A stretch of 64,000 nt of DNA. Origin: Armigeres subalbatus. Lineage: Eukaryota; Arthropoda; Insecta; Diptera; Culicidae. A model generated the notes under the pieces. The model was not told the origin of the DNA. It ran no database searches and was given only the letters and a program-made list of their open reading frames with translations. This document shows, one piece after another, positions 32,990 to 43,934 of the stretch. Each line of letters starts with the position of its first letter. The first letter of the stretch is position 1. Position numbers and translations under genes: made by a program. The DNA lies in the NCBI RefSeq assembly GCF_024139115.2, contig NW_026943205.1:372001-436000 (forward strand). Reading direction: 5' to 3'.

Positions 32990-34620
32990 AACCATCACAG
33001 CTTGTACCTTCTTGGATACCTGGTTGGCTACAGCGTCGATACACCTATGCCTGGCGTATTGTAGAGCTCCATAATCGTCGGTCTTGGGTGATGTTCCTCC
33101 AGTTTCCCCGAACGTTCAGGGTCCCAGGTCCGATGCTACCGCGTGCAGCCAGCGTGTTCGTGGCCTTCCACGAAGTCGCCGGTCATTATCTGGTTCTCTG
33201 TTGAATATTGTTTTCGCTATTCTTTCTTCTGACATTCCCATTAAAGTGTGCCGTATTTTATATGCTTCACAATATTTTCCTTCTAAACTTGATACAGCTC
33301 ATGATTCATGCGTCTGCGCCACACACCAAGGTCATTAGGCCGAATGGCCATTAGGATGAATGAGAAGTGGGGAGTGAGAAGTGAGTAGTGCGAAGTGAGA
33401 AAGAATAAAGAAGGAAGAAGGAAGAATAAAAAAGACAGATGGAAGGAGGATGAGCAGGATAAAAAAGAAGGAAGAAGGAAGAAGGGAGAAGAATGAACGA
33501 ATGAAAGAAGGAGGAAGAAGGAAGAAGGAGGAAGAAAGAAAAAGAAGAAGTAAGTACAAAAAAGGAATAAATAAGAAAAAAGAAACAGAAAGGAGGAAAG
33601 GAAAAAATTAAAAGAAAGAAGACGAAGAAAAAAAAGTAAAAAGGAATAAGGAAGAAGAATAAGGAATAAGGAAGAAGAAAGATGGAAGAAGGAAGAAGGA
33701 AAGAGGAAGGTGGAAAAAGGAAGAAGGAAGAAGGAAAGATAGAAGAAGAAAAAAGGAAGAAGGAAGTCAGAAGAAGGAGGAAAGAAGAAGGAAGAAGGAA
33801 AAAAGAAGAAGAAAGAAGAAAAAAAGAAGAAGAAAGAAAGAAGGAAGAAGGAAGAAGAAAGGCGAAAAAAGAAGATGAAAGAAGAAAGAAGGGAGAAGGA
33901 AGCTGGGAGTAAGAAGATAGGATAATGAAGACGGAAGAAGGAAGAAGAAAAAACGGAGAAGGACGAAGGAAGATGGAAGCAGGAAGAAGGAAGAAGGAAA
34001 AAGAAATAAGACAGAAGGAGGGAAGAGGAAACGGAAAAAGAGGAAGGCCGAAGTAAAAGGGAAAAGGAGAAAGAAAGAAAGAAGGACGAACAAAAGGAAG
34101 AAGGAGAAAGAAAAAAAGGAAACGAGAAAGAAGGAAGTTGGAAGAAGGCAAAAGGAAGAAAATAAAATAGAAAAAGGAAGAAAGAAGTTAGGAGAAAGAA
34201 GATGGTAGAATGAAAAATGAAGAAGGAAGAATGAAGAAGGAAAAAGGAAGAAGAAAGTAGAAGAAGAAGGGGTAAAAAAGCAGTAAAAATAAAAAAGAAA
34301 GACAGGAAGTACAAGAAGAAAGAAGGAAGAAGAAGATGAGAGAAGCAAGAAGAGAGAAGGAAGCAATGTTGAAGGGAGGGAAGAACTTCTGATTTCTCAT
34401 TTTTTGCCTATTTTTTCTTCTTCGGCCTAACGGTTATTCGGCCAAATGACCGTTCGGCCTAGTGACCATTCGGCCTAACGATCTTTGGCCACTTCCATCA
34501 TTTTCTAGTTTCCCTACAATTATTGTACGCAGCACTTTTCGCTCGAAAATCCAGAAAGCTCTCCGCTTCTTTTAACGTCAATGCTTCATGTCTATAAAGG
34601 GCCACTGATAGAATCAGAGT
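32990..34620 (-). mobile_element. RTE-like LINE C-terminal end split by a purine-tract insertion
   Basis: In reverse, about 34600-34500 reads FWIFERKVLRTI and then GKLENDGSG. After the insertion at 33326-34498, reading resumes VWRRRMNHELYQV at about 33318. About 33180-33050 reads RPRGRPRTRWLHAVA, the family's basic end. Together this is the C-terminal cap of the LINE family at 11470-13975, with stops. Confidence 0.75.
33326..34498. repeat. 1-kb GAAGAAGGA purine tract with GGCCGAATGGCC ends
   Basis: From about 33350 to 34385 the plus strand is almost pure A and G, in degenerate AAG/GAAGGA units. Outside it lie CCAAGGTCATTAGGCCGAAT on the left and the complement of CCAAAGATCGTTAGGCCGAA on the right, so the tract sits inside an element with inverted ends. 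The open frames of 199-343 residues on the minus strand (phenylalanine, leucine and serine only) are artefacts. A long mirror-like purine tract of this kind can form triplex DNA and stall polymerases. Confidence 0.85.
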
Positions 34621-34639
34621 TAAATGGAGATTAATGTTA

Positions 34640-35190
34640 AATCGACATCAGTAGCATCGATTAATTTACGTTATATCCCATTTCTCAAGTAAACATCATC
34701 AAGTATTGTGTCGCAAGCACTAAAGTGTTTCCCGACTTCCAACGTTTAACTTTCGAACTTACTTCCGACATCATAACTGTCAAAGAAAAATTTGAGTTTG
34801 ACACCAACACATTGCCAGAAGCCAGCGACAAGCTCGATTTTGTGACAGATAACACCGTGTAGTGCTGTATATTTATTTTATTTTCCCGTATGAATCTCGT
34901 CGCTACCAGTTCATCAGCCCTATGCTTTTGGACTAAATGCACAATTTGTCTATAATCACTGTAAGTGTTCAATTATATCTTCAAAATACTGCAAATGATA
35001 AATTCGCTCTCAAACCAGCCATCCAACTATCCGAGCTTTCTTACCTATATGCTTTGTCAAAACCAAGATTGGAGCGTGTGCAAGCAGTTGTTGAGGCTTC
35101 TGCAATCAACAGATCTTGCCCGTTATTGGACAGTTCAGTTTTACTGAATTCTTCATTCTTCAAGATGACAGCAATATGTAATTATTTGTA
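34640..35190. other. No recognisable feature
   Basis: Short open frames only; no signature. Confidence 0.35.
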
Positions 35191-35194
35191 GCAG

Positions 35195-35630
35195 GGCCGG
35201 ATTTAGCCGGAAGAGGGCCCTGGGGGCTGACAGTTTGTGGGGATCCCGAAATGTACAAAACCAGGTTGGTTTTGATACATAAGATTTGTGGAAGCCCGGG
35301 GCCACGGCTTCTGTCGTGTTTGGGCCTTTTTTGAAATTTCTTTTAAGGTGCTGGTCGACTTGGGGTGTATATTGCTCCGCCAGCTGTTCGGCCCTACACG
35401 GTGAAGGCCAGTGATCTTGAGGAGGCGTTTTTCATATATTTTGTGTAAAACTTCATTAGCTCGCTTGAGGAGGTTACATCTATCATTGCTAGCTTGTGTT
35501 TTCTCCAGATATCCTATTGCTTTTCTGCCGTAATCTGGAGAAGTGACGTAACCGCCATTTTACAACATGCATGTTTTCCATTTTTCTTTTAAAGAGCTCG
35601 ATGAGCAGTACTCGTTAACACCATTTTTGG
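35195..35630. other. Unclassified repeat-like sequence
   Basis: Starts GGGCCGGATTTAGCCGGAAGA with GGGCCCTGGGGG, which looks like the end of a DNA-transposon-derived repeat, but no matching end was found. Confidence 0.3.
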
Positions 35631-35639
35631 AAAATGACT

Positions 35640-36660
35640 TTTTCAGATTACGGCAGTTTTGAGCCCAGTGCTGCAGTAGCCTCATATATGAAGGGTAGGA
35701 CTCCCGCTTCAACGCACGGCCGGAGGTGATGAGAGATGGCCGGATGCAATCCTTATCACTCTGTTATAGGGGGGAACTAGCTTTTGGATAAGGTTTTCGA
35801 AATTAAGCATGCTAATTCAAGGCCATAAAGCAAGCGGCAGACATCTCATACCCGGTAGATTTGCCCCATCTGCAACCTTCCTCATTGCTGCTTGCAGCTT
35901 TCTCCTCATCGCTTTGGGGTGTGGTTTGGAAAGATTAGCTTCTCCATTGCTACCAGGAATAGTGTTACCGCAATGACCGAACCTTGGGAGACCCCGGTTT
36001 CCTCCTTCACGATCTTAGACTCAGTGCTGCGAGTTGCACTCGGAAGGAGCGATCGGCCAAAGGAGGTTCCCAGAGATCCCCCAAAGATTGATCTTCTCCA
36101 AAATCTCGTTCTATTGTACGCCCTGGAAATGCCAAGTGAGGCTTGTTCGATGTGGTGATTGGCGCTCCTAGCCTCTTCCAAGATCTGGCCTAGGGACGCG
36201 AAATAGGTCCTTGTTCATGCCTAGCGCGAAAAGCATGCTGCCTATCATCCAGGAGACCTGAGTTTTTAAAAAATTCGGTCAAACGTCTGTTGACCATTCG
36301 TTCCATGACCTTGGCAGAAACGTTAATAAGAGCAATCGGTCGATAACTTCTGGCTTTGCTAGGTGATCCACTACTTTTTGGTATGGGTTCCACCATATTG
36401 GATTTCCACTGCCCAGGCAGAGTGCCAGCTATCCAGTCGTTGTTGATGGCTTCCAGTAAGGCAAAGTTTCCGCAAGCTGGTAAGCGCTTCAGCGTGGGGT
36501 GGCCGATTTCGTCGATCCCAGCGGATTTGCCAATGCCTTTGTGCAGGGCGAAATCCAGCTCATCCATGGAAAACGGTTTGTTGAAATCTTGATCGCCGTC
36601 GGGAGGGATCTGGAAAGCAGATATTACAGAGCCAGGATGACAGTGATTCTTACAGAAGAG
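35640..36660 (-). pseudogene. I-clade LINE reverse transcriptase, broken
   Basis: Reading leftwards from 36660: SMDELDFALHKGIGKSAGID, then LPGQWKSNMVEPIPK, SYRPIALINVSAKVMERMVNRRL and LLDDRQHAFR (36567-36190, given in parts). After a frame change, ASLGISRAYNRT, then EETGVSQGSV and FLVAMEKL (36181-35906). Finally RVIRIASGHLSSPPAV near 35740. These are RT motifs 0-4 and the following cap of I-clade elements. The Y-x-D-D motif is not seen. Stops and shifts are frequent. Confidence 0.75.
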
Positions 36661-36669
36661 GTCGGGATA

Positions 36670-37590
36670 CTTTCCGACTTGATGATGATGATGATGATTA
36701 TGATACTACCATCTATTGTAGCAAGGCACCTGCCGATAGCACTGGCCATATCTGACAAACGATTTGATCATGATTATATTACTGTTTGTATTTCATCAGA
36801 CTCCTGTATGAAGGGCCAAAAATGGGTGGGGTGGTTCCATAAGCAGAGACACTTATGCGAATCCACGGGATGAATAGAGAATCTCCTTCCAGAAGAAAGT
36901 TCGTACATACAATATTATAATTTAGCCCTCGTTTGCCAGATTGACCCAATAGATGGGGAGAAGAGACCGCCCTCTATCCACGAGATGTTAACAACAGGAA
37001 GTTGGCGATTCCACTCTTCCTATCCAAATCGCTTCAATCGGGTATGGTATATAATCATATAGTTTCAATATAATTTAGTAAATATATATATAATGGAATT
37101 CTCTCACCAAGTTTTAATTCCATGTCCTGGACCTTTCTTCAACGCCAGCTCGTTTTTGTTTAATGCCCGCAGAGATCGAAGACCAATAGCTCTTCAAGAG
37201 ATGTTCTGGTTTAGATCGGGAAATAGACTTCTTGATTTCGACATAATCCTACATACTATACTTTCCGATACTTTCCGACTTGTCCTGAAAATGGTCGGCC
37301 ACCAAGGCCGTGTCTCGTTGGGGTACGCCATTGATGGACTGGGTCATTCCCTTCGAGCGCGTTTTACCCTGTATGGCACCGATGCGTCCTCACAGTTGCC
37401 GTTTGTGCGCTGGAGATACCGTCCAGGAAGGTAGTTAACGATTTTTCTTTTGCTTCACGCACGGTCTGGGGGTTCCTGCATTCTTACACAGTATAAAAAT
37501 GTTACAGCATATATGACGTAACAAAAAGGCTCCGTTCCAATCGACTTATTTTTCCATCACTTTTAAAAATTACAGGTTCTCGTTACTATG
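36670..37590. other. Unassigned sequence within the I-clade LINE region
   Basis: Includes a (GAT)n run at 36681-36702 and a 113-residue frame at 37093-37434 (+) with no recognised domain. It probably contains decayed LINE or a later insertion. Confidence 0.3.
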
Positions 37591-37599
37591 AAGTTTGTA

Positions 37600-38280
37600 T
37601 TCAATATTGCGTACAACTAAAAGTTGGATGTAAAATTAAAGGCGATTGAACACAAAAATAAGAGTTCAAATATTTCCATAGCGTGTAATATTCAGATTTT
37701 TTAACTGTGTAGTATGTCGACCGAAGAACTGCCAATTCCGTAATATCGGGGGTAAGCCGAGCTTTAGCTTTTTTCTTAGCTCTCAGCATTTTTCGACGCT
37801 TCTGGACAACGGTTTTGGTATTACCGCTCCTTCAATGGAGAGCTCAGCGTCCCGGGTTTGGGGTGGATTTAGGGATGGTTCCAACGAAATACTGTATCGC
37901 GTCAGCTATACCTAATGTGGCAGCCCCACCAGCGCGACGTAGGTGACGCGACCCCGGTAAGGTAGCTTACTGAAGCCTCTCAAATACCACGAAAGATGGA
38001 AATAGAAAATAGGGATGCTTTCTTCAGCTTCCCGGAGAATGCCGCTAGTTGGGTCGATAATTGTGTTTGACGACTACTCGTCCAAGGAATTTTCGATGGT
38101 GGTTTGGAAGCAGCTCCATACAGCACGTTCATATAACCAGCGGGGTCTAGTTACTTCGATTGGGGTACTGTCATGGGCCACCGATATCGGTATGTGGTCG
38201 CTGCCTCAGAGGTCATCTTCCGTCGACCACAGCAGCCGGTTCACAATTGACATGGAGGCGGCTGAGATGCAGAGTGGTAC
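37600..38280 (-). pseudogene. I-clade LINE endonuclease end and linker, broken
   Basis: From 38280 leftwards, ADDIVPLCISAASMSIVNRL is followed by DDLWGSDHIPISV, the SDH motif that closes an APE-type endonuclease, and RPRWLYERAVW. Near 37790-37740 MLRAKKKAKARL fits the linker to RT. It lies upstream of, and in line with, the RT remains at 35640-36660, so it is probably the same copy. Confidence 0.6.
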
Positions 38281-38289
38281 AATATCATC

Positions 38290-38788
38290 AGCGTAGGCTG
38301 ATATGTGATTTCATTGAACTATCAAATGTCACTGATTGAAACTAACTATCATTTCTGCACTGATCTCGAAGTCTGCTCTGTCAGTCAGTCGCAGCTACTG
38401 ATAGTAACCCAGGCTCTACTGATAAGCCTTTACTTTTCAATTTTAATAAAATTATGATTTCTTTGTAGTTCCAACTATAGAAGACGGAAAATGCGGCATC
38501 AGCTAACTTGAACCTGTAGCTCAATCGTATACAAATGGTCTCAGGAACAAAAAATCCGCAATTTCAATAGTTCGTGTTCAGCTTGCAGCAGAAGCTGAAC
38601 TTATTTAGTTCCATCTGACCTAGATGAAAAATATGGTGCACGGTATACTATAAAGTTGAATGCTGAGGAAAAATATTACCAGATCTTTGTACAAATGCAA
38701 CGATGTGCAAAAATAAACTACCTATATGTTAATATATCATGCAACAAACCATTATGTTTTATTGAATGCCATCCAATTTAAATCAAAA
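38290..38788. other. No recognisable feature
   Basis: AT-rich; nothing identified. Confidence 0.35.
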
Positions 38789-38813
38789 CTAATTCGAAAG
38801 AATGAACCGACAT
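38789..38813. repeat. Target duplication of composite retroposon copy 2, left
   Basis: 25 bp (starts CTAATTCGAAAG, ends GAACCGACAT), identical to 39849-39873. Confidence 0.9.
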
Positions 38814-39189
38814 GAGCATGAGCATGAGCATGATTGACCGCCCACGGTTGCTACTCCGTTACTGCCAGGTCAGCTGTAATTACACAGAGAACCAACAGAT
38901 GAAGTTTGGGACTAACAACATCTTCAATGTGTAAGAACTGGTGACCCAAAAATATGCAATACCAGCGCCGGCCGTGTCCGAATGCAGGTCAATTAAGGAA
39001 TGGGTAGGATTATGTTGACATGATACTCGCTTTGATAGAAGCCGACGAGTCATCTGCACTTCCACGAGAAATCACTGGGATGTTGGATATATGGGGTAGG
39101 TATTGCGGCAGGGTTCGTTTTGGTAAACGGTATGCCGTGTATAGCGTGTAATTTGATTAATTCAAAACATATCGAACGAACACTAATTA

Positions 39190-39440
39190 TTTTAATTACC
39201 GACCGCACTAAGCAGAACAAAATTGTCGATGACCAGCCGATCTCTCTGCTAACCGCACAAAGCAGAACAATATTTTCGATGACCGGCCGATCGTTCTGCT
39301 TACTGACGCGAACTGTATCTTCACTTTCTAATTCATTTACTCACCCGCACAAAGTAGAACAACATTTCGATGATCGGGCGATCGTTCTGCTAACCGCACA
39401 AAGCAGAACAAATTATGTCATGACCGGCCGATCGTTCTGC
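39190..39440 (-). repeat. Four GCAGAAC...GTTCTGC cores, related to the 99-bp monomers
   Basis: Cores of about 40 bp start with AGCAGAACAA and end with GGCCGATCGTTCTGC or a variant, at about 39192, 39252, 39352 and 39400. They are separated by ACCGCACAAA spacers and by one longer spacer. On the minus strand they match the monomer core at 21213-21735, and the flanking CGGTAATTAAAATAATTAG also matches. They are more diverged and irregularly spaced than in copy 1. Confidence 0.8.
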
Positions 39441-39552
39441 TTACTAAATAAATCACGACTGTACGTGACCTCTGAATGCTGAACATTTGTCTTTCAAGCA
39501 ACAAACAAACATGATCTACTTTTTTCACTCAATTCCGACAGAAAATTTGATA

Positions 39553-39741
39553 GGGACACGGCAGGTATTTCCGTCTGTTCGTCATAGTCTCGAAAACCAA
39601 TAAAAGAGACGCTTTTTTTTGTAAAACTCATACGTACCAAATCGTAAGAAACGTTCTGCTATAGTGGAGTTCTAGCAAATTTACGTTGCTTTCGTTGGTT
39701 TCAACCCCTACGACGATGGACGGAAATACCTGCCGTGTCCC
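39553..39741. mobile_element. TA-flanked MITE with near-perfect 23-bp ends
   Basis: 189 bp between TA pairs (39551-39552, 39742-39743). The ends, starting GGGACACGGCAGGTATTTCC, are exact complements over 23 bp. A lone end of the same family is at 13987-14009. Identical ends imply recent movement. Confidence 0.85.
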
Positions 39742-39848
39742 TACTCCTAAATAAACGTCTCTGAGGCATGTTTACAAGTACAGCATTCCGAATAATAAAA
39801 TCTATTCACATATCGTCCGCACAAGCAGATCAAAAGCTTCTGATTCTC

Positions 39849-39873
39849 CTAATTCGAAAGAATGAACCGACAT
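39849..39873. repeat. Target duplication of composite retroposon copy 2, right
   Basis: 25 bp identical to 38789-38813. Confidence 0.9.
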
Positions 39874-40197
39874 ATAGATAAACTCAGCGCCGTAGCGTGC
39901 GGTTGGCCAGGTTGGCCTCCGCCAAGGGCGCCAGTCTTTAGGGGGCGCCGAAATCAAGGATTATGCTATAAGCAAAAGACAAATTATTTAGTTTAGGGTT
40001 GGTACAATGGTAGAGATATGTCTTATGACAAGTAAGAGATATGTGGAATAATCTAGAGCAAGCCAAAAATATTGCCTTTTTTCCACTTGACATATTATAT
40101 GGATTTGTTTTAGTTTTGACTGCTAATCCGATTTCTCAAGGACTTCTGTAACCGGTTACAAGAGGGCAGTAGAAAAAAGAGAAAAACAAAAATATAA

Positions 40198-40388
40198 TCA
40201 ACCGTCTAAGACGAATTAAGTACTCTACATTTAATTCCACCAATTATTTTCGATATCTTTGCAAATACGTATTTTGACCACAACTGTGTGGTCGTCTTCA
40301 GTGTCTCGTACTTGACTCGACTTTACGACTCGACGAAAATAATTGGTGGAATTAAATGGAGAGTACTTAATTCGTCTTAGACGGTTGA
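40198..40388. mobile_element. Hairpin MITE
   Basis: Arms of about 54 bp (40198-40251 and 40335-40388) are near-perfect complements, beginning TCAACCGTCTAAGACGAATT, around a loop of roughly 80 bp. A diverged half-copy lies at about 48660-48790. It could transcribe into a long hairpin RNA. Confidence 0.75.
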
Positions 40389-40539
40389 ATACATTCCACT
40401 AAAAGAGCTTAATATATTTTTACGAAAAATATAATATTTAACAAGTTATTTGACAATCATGGATTTTGATTATCAACATTGTGTGAATCGGATTATTTAA
40501 AATTTAAGCTATTACATATTAGGGCCACCGAGGGATTTC

Positions 40540-40990
40540 CGGAGCCGTAATGTTTGATAGCAGTGACTATTCGCGAAATGAAGAACTTATTGAAGCAGTG
40601 CAGCATACATTTAAGCGTTTTTGTATAGAAAATTCTATTACCCTGATGAACCATATCAGAGAAGAATAAGTCGCATGCAGATCGCATCATTAACTCGGGG
40701 CGTCCTTGATGTGTCTACGCTTCATCGACTTGTACATGGATCTATTCACTGCAGCATTACTAGTGACCTCCAGTTTTGGTTTCCCACGCATGGTCTACGT
40801 CAGTTGGATCTATTCTACACCCCTAGATCAAGGACAAACCTGGGAAAAGCTGCACCTCTTTCTCGTTTATGCCAGACTTACAACGAGGGCTACAAAGAAG
40901 TGGACATTTTTATGGAGCTTTCGCAATTTGAAAGGATTACTTGAAACTAGCAGCTTTGCTAAGCTTTAAAACTTTATTGTATTGTGGTCC
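40540..40990 (+). pseudogene. LINE reverse transcriptase C-terminal end
   Basis: The plus strand reads LIEAVQHTFKRF, then after a shift RMQIASLTRGVLDVSTLHRL, THGLRQLDLFYTPRSRTNLG and LSRLCQTYNEGYKEVDIF. This is the cap region that follows RT in CR1/Jockey-like LINEs of insects. A 3' region follows, ending GATAAATAAATAAC near 41045. It is 5' truncated. Confidence 0.7.
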
Positions 40991-41133
40991 GATTTTTGGG
41001 TAACTCTGTAGGACACTATACAATATATGAGATAAATAAATAACTTAATTTACTAAAAAAAGGACAATTCACACTCAAATTCATTGGTTTGAATTTATTC
41101 AGCTTTTTTGAGCGGACATCTTTAAAAGGTTAC

Positions 41134-41444
41134 TGTCGTGTCTTCCGGTCGTATTCAAACTCTTTCATTAACCAACTACTAGCTACAAAGTGTTGAGTTC
41201 GGATAATCGACCAGATATCTGATCCGCAAGAAAACACAGCCGTTGAAGCTAATCTCAAGACTGCCGTTTATTCTTTATTTTATTTTTTTTTCCGAACCTC
41301 TCTCTATTCTTTTTGTATGTATTAGTTTCTTTTCAGTCGTCTATGTATACGTCATAACCCTTCTACAACCGCTCTCCTCTTTAAACTCCCACTTTTAGAA
41401 TCTTTAAAATACTTTTCATTTCATTCTCTTTCCTGTTCCCTACA
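41134..41444 (-). repeat. 3' LTR of the gypsy element
   Basis: 311 bp, TGT...ACA ends, closely similar to 44463-44746. On the minus strand it begins TGTAGGGAACAGG, directly after the purine tract GAGGTAGTGGAAGA. It has a 27-bp excess over the other LTR, mostly one T-rich insertion. Confidence 0.9.
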
Positions 41445-41642
41445 TCTTCCACTACCTCTACTCTTCACTTGATAATATTATATAAAACCATGTCGTCCAG
41501 TTTGGCTGGTTTACGGACCATCCTCCTAGGCCTATCGGTAACATTTTCGGTTGCTGAAAACGAGGACTTTTTAAGTTCCGAAGTGCCTTTGGAACCACTA
41601 TTCCTTTTATCGTCCGCTCCATCTGCTGAACCCTCCTTGTCG

Positions 41643-42881
41643 CTATCGTTCTCTACCTCGAGACTCCTTACCGGAACTTTTTTTTATATCTTGCACATTC
41701 CGCGACATTTGCAACCCTGCTTCGCTTCGAATAACTACCTTCGCTCCTTCTCTTGTCAAAACGGAGAATGTCTCTCTAGAGAACTTCGGATCTGTTTTTG
41801 TACGCTGTGCGATTGCCACTACAACCTTATCACCTACAACGATATCGCTTTCCCTTGCTCCACGATGTTTGTCGGCAAAATGCTTGTTCACAAGCTTCGA
41901 ATAGGCATCGTCTTCTGCAACTTGATTCCTATCTACTACCTTCGATTGCTCCCATAAGCTTGGGAAAGTTCCTCGGTGACGCCAGCCTACGAGCAGTTCA
42001 AAAGGTGTGACCCCTAGCCGTGAATGGTGTTTCCTCGTGTTCTGTGTGTATGTATATTGTTCCAAAACCTCTCTCCAGTTTCTGTGCTCATGTCTTGCGG
42101 CCGCCAAAGCTTTTATGACGCCTTGGTTTTGTCGTTCAACCGCTCCGTTTGATTGCGCGCTGAGCGGGATGGACTTTTGAACTCGAACACCTTTTGCTTC
42201 CCAATAGTCCACAAATTCTGTGCTTCTGAACGGAGGACCATTGTCACTCTGAAGCAACAATGGTAGACCCCATGTTACGAATATTTTGCAAAGTGCGGCG
42301 TTTGTATGACGAGCATCAGTTTGTTTTATCTCTACCACGTGCAAGAACCTGGAATACGTGTCCACGCACATCAGTAGATGACCAGAACCGCACCCTTGTA
42401 CTGATAAAAAATCTATTTGGAGGATCTCCCAAGGGCCGTTTGGGAGCTGACGGCTGCACAAAGGAACCGGAGGATTTTTTCGAGAAATTATTAGACAAGT
42501 TTCACATTTAGACACGAAGTCCTCCGCTTCTTTTGCCATATTGGGCCACCAGAAAAATTCCCGGAGAATGCGTTTAGTTGCACCGCTGCCTACATGTCCT
42601 TGGTGAGCGGCGTCTACTGCTCGTCTTCTTAGACTCGCAGGTAACACGATTAAGTTGTTCTTAAATACCAATGGATCCAATGTTCGCAAGTGTTTTGATA
42701 CAGACTCATAACGTCGCAATTCACGAGCCCATTTACCTGATTCAATTCCCAATCTAACCTGCGAAAGTTCATCGTCGCTTTCGGAAGCAACCTGTATCTC
42801 CGCCCAAGAAATAGTCATGTTACCTGCATCCAGAGCATAGAGCATATGTTTATCATTGTCTTCGTCGAATGGTGTGTCAAC
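41643..42881 (-). pseudogene. gypsy integrase, catalytic residues kept
   Basis: About 410 residues. An N-terminal zinc domain shows HQGH and KCETC (HHCC). The catalytic core has LQIDF, LQSDNG and NGAVER, with 35 residues between the second aspartate and the glutamate (DD35E). A C-terminal part follows and the frame ends at 41643. It integrates element cDNA in a live copy. In sequence it is joined to RNase H through a 94-bp interruption (42882-42975) that breaks the frame. The long intact frame suggests fairly recent loss. Confidence 0.85.
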
Positions 42882-42966
42882 CTTTGTGAAGAAAAACAAT
42901 ATAAATGATTTCAAGTTATTCAAAAGATCGTATGTTCCAAAAAAATCTATAAGGACTATTTGCATT

Positions 42967-43740
42967 TCATTCAACTAATTTATTTATTTTAGGATTGAGA
43001 CCAACCTGTGTCTTGCTGATCATTCGAGACAAAGCATCCGCGAGATTTTGATGACCCGGAACTCGTTCTATTTTGAAATTATATGGTAGGAGCCGCAACG
43101 CCCATGCTTCAGCTCGTGTGATCGCACGTCTACTAGTACGATGCTCACTGCCGAAAATAAACTCGTTGGCTTCCGAATCCGTTCGTATCGTGAAGTGTTT
43201 GCTGGTGAGGTAGTACATGAAGCGTTCAACACCCCACACTATCGCTAAAGCCTCCCTTTGCGTTTGGGGGTACCTTTGTTCGGCGATAGTCAGAGACTTC
43301 GAAGCACACGCTATTATCCGAGGATCCCCAGAGCTACTGAACTGTATCAAAACGGCTCCTATACCGATCGGTGAAGCATCTACGTAGAGCTCTGTCTTGT
43401 CTCGATGATCAAAATATCCCAATTTAACGATAGAGTTTAGTGCTTCCATCTTCAAATACATTAACTCCTCTTCCTCGGCAAGGGTCCAGTAGAACGAATC
43501 TGATTTTGTAAGCGACCGAAGTTTCTCCGTCTTTTCTGCCCTGTTAACTATGAAACGCTCGGTGAAGTTCATCAAACCTAAGAAACTTTTGACTTCCGAG
43601 ATTGATTCTGGTCTGCGGAAGTTTTCGATGGCCTTTAGTTTATCGCTGTCCACGCTCCATCCGTCTTGAGATAATCGAAATCCTATGAATGTAACGGTGT
43701 TCTCGTAAACGACAGAGAACGATTTCCAGATTTCGGTCAT
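42967..43740 (-). pseudogene. gypsy RNase H domain
   Basis: 257 residues. It opens with the RT connection (TFIGFRLSQDGWSVD, VKSFLGLMNF) and continues with RNase H landmarks LYVDASPIGIGAVL, QREALAIVW, IRTDSEA and QNLADALSRM, covering the D-E-D-D positions. It ends where a 94-bp interruption starts. The frame shifts near 43735 relative to the RT piece. Confidence 0.85.
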
Positions 43741-43840
43741 GTTCTGCTTTTGTTTCCCCGAAGACGAGAACGTCGTCCTGGTAATTAATGGTACCCGGAC
43801 AGCCTGCTAGGATTACGGTTCGACCGACAAAAACTACCAA
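43640..43840 (-). pseudogene. gypsy reverse transcriptase, YxDD fragment
   Basis: The frame contains INYQDDVLVFGETKAEHDRN, RT motif 5 with Y-x-D-D and what follows it. Upstream RT sequence is absent. It overlaps the RNase H frame after a shift. Confidence 0.8.
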
Positions 43841-43934
43841 ACACTAACCCCGTTTGATGCCCAGGATTTCTGATCAAGACCACTTCCTGTGACGTCCTTC
43901 AACGAATGATTCTACGCCATCAAATATTAACAAT

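Larger units (their letters stand above)
38814..39848 (-). mobile_element. Composite retroposon, copy 2
   Basis: Reverse orientation, between perfect 25-bp duplications. From its 3' end: a (CATGCT)n tail (38814-38833 on the minus strand), a 3' domain at about 38835-39110 aligning with copy 1 (GGAGTAGCAAC, CTGTTGGTT, ACATTGAAGATG, CACCAGTTCTT, TCGTGG-AGTGCAGA), then GCAGAAC/GTTCTGC cores at 39190-39440. A 5' region follows, carrying a younger MITE at 39553-39741. The tRNA-like block of copy 1 is not evident. Without the MITE it is about 850 bp. Confidence 0.8.

Noticed and set aside
33283..34366. Open frames of 199-343 residues, membrane-protein-like
   Set aside because: They are translations of a pyrimidine tract (phenylalanine, leucine and serine only) in all minus frames.
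37093..37434. A 113-residue plus-strand gene
   Set aside because: No recognisable domain. It lies within LINE remains on the other strand and has no splice or promoter context.
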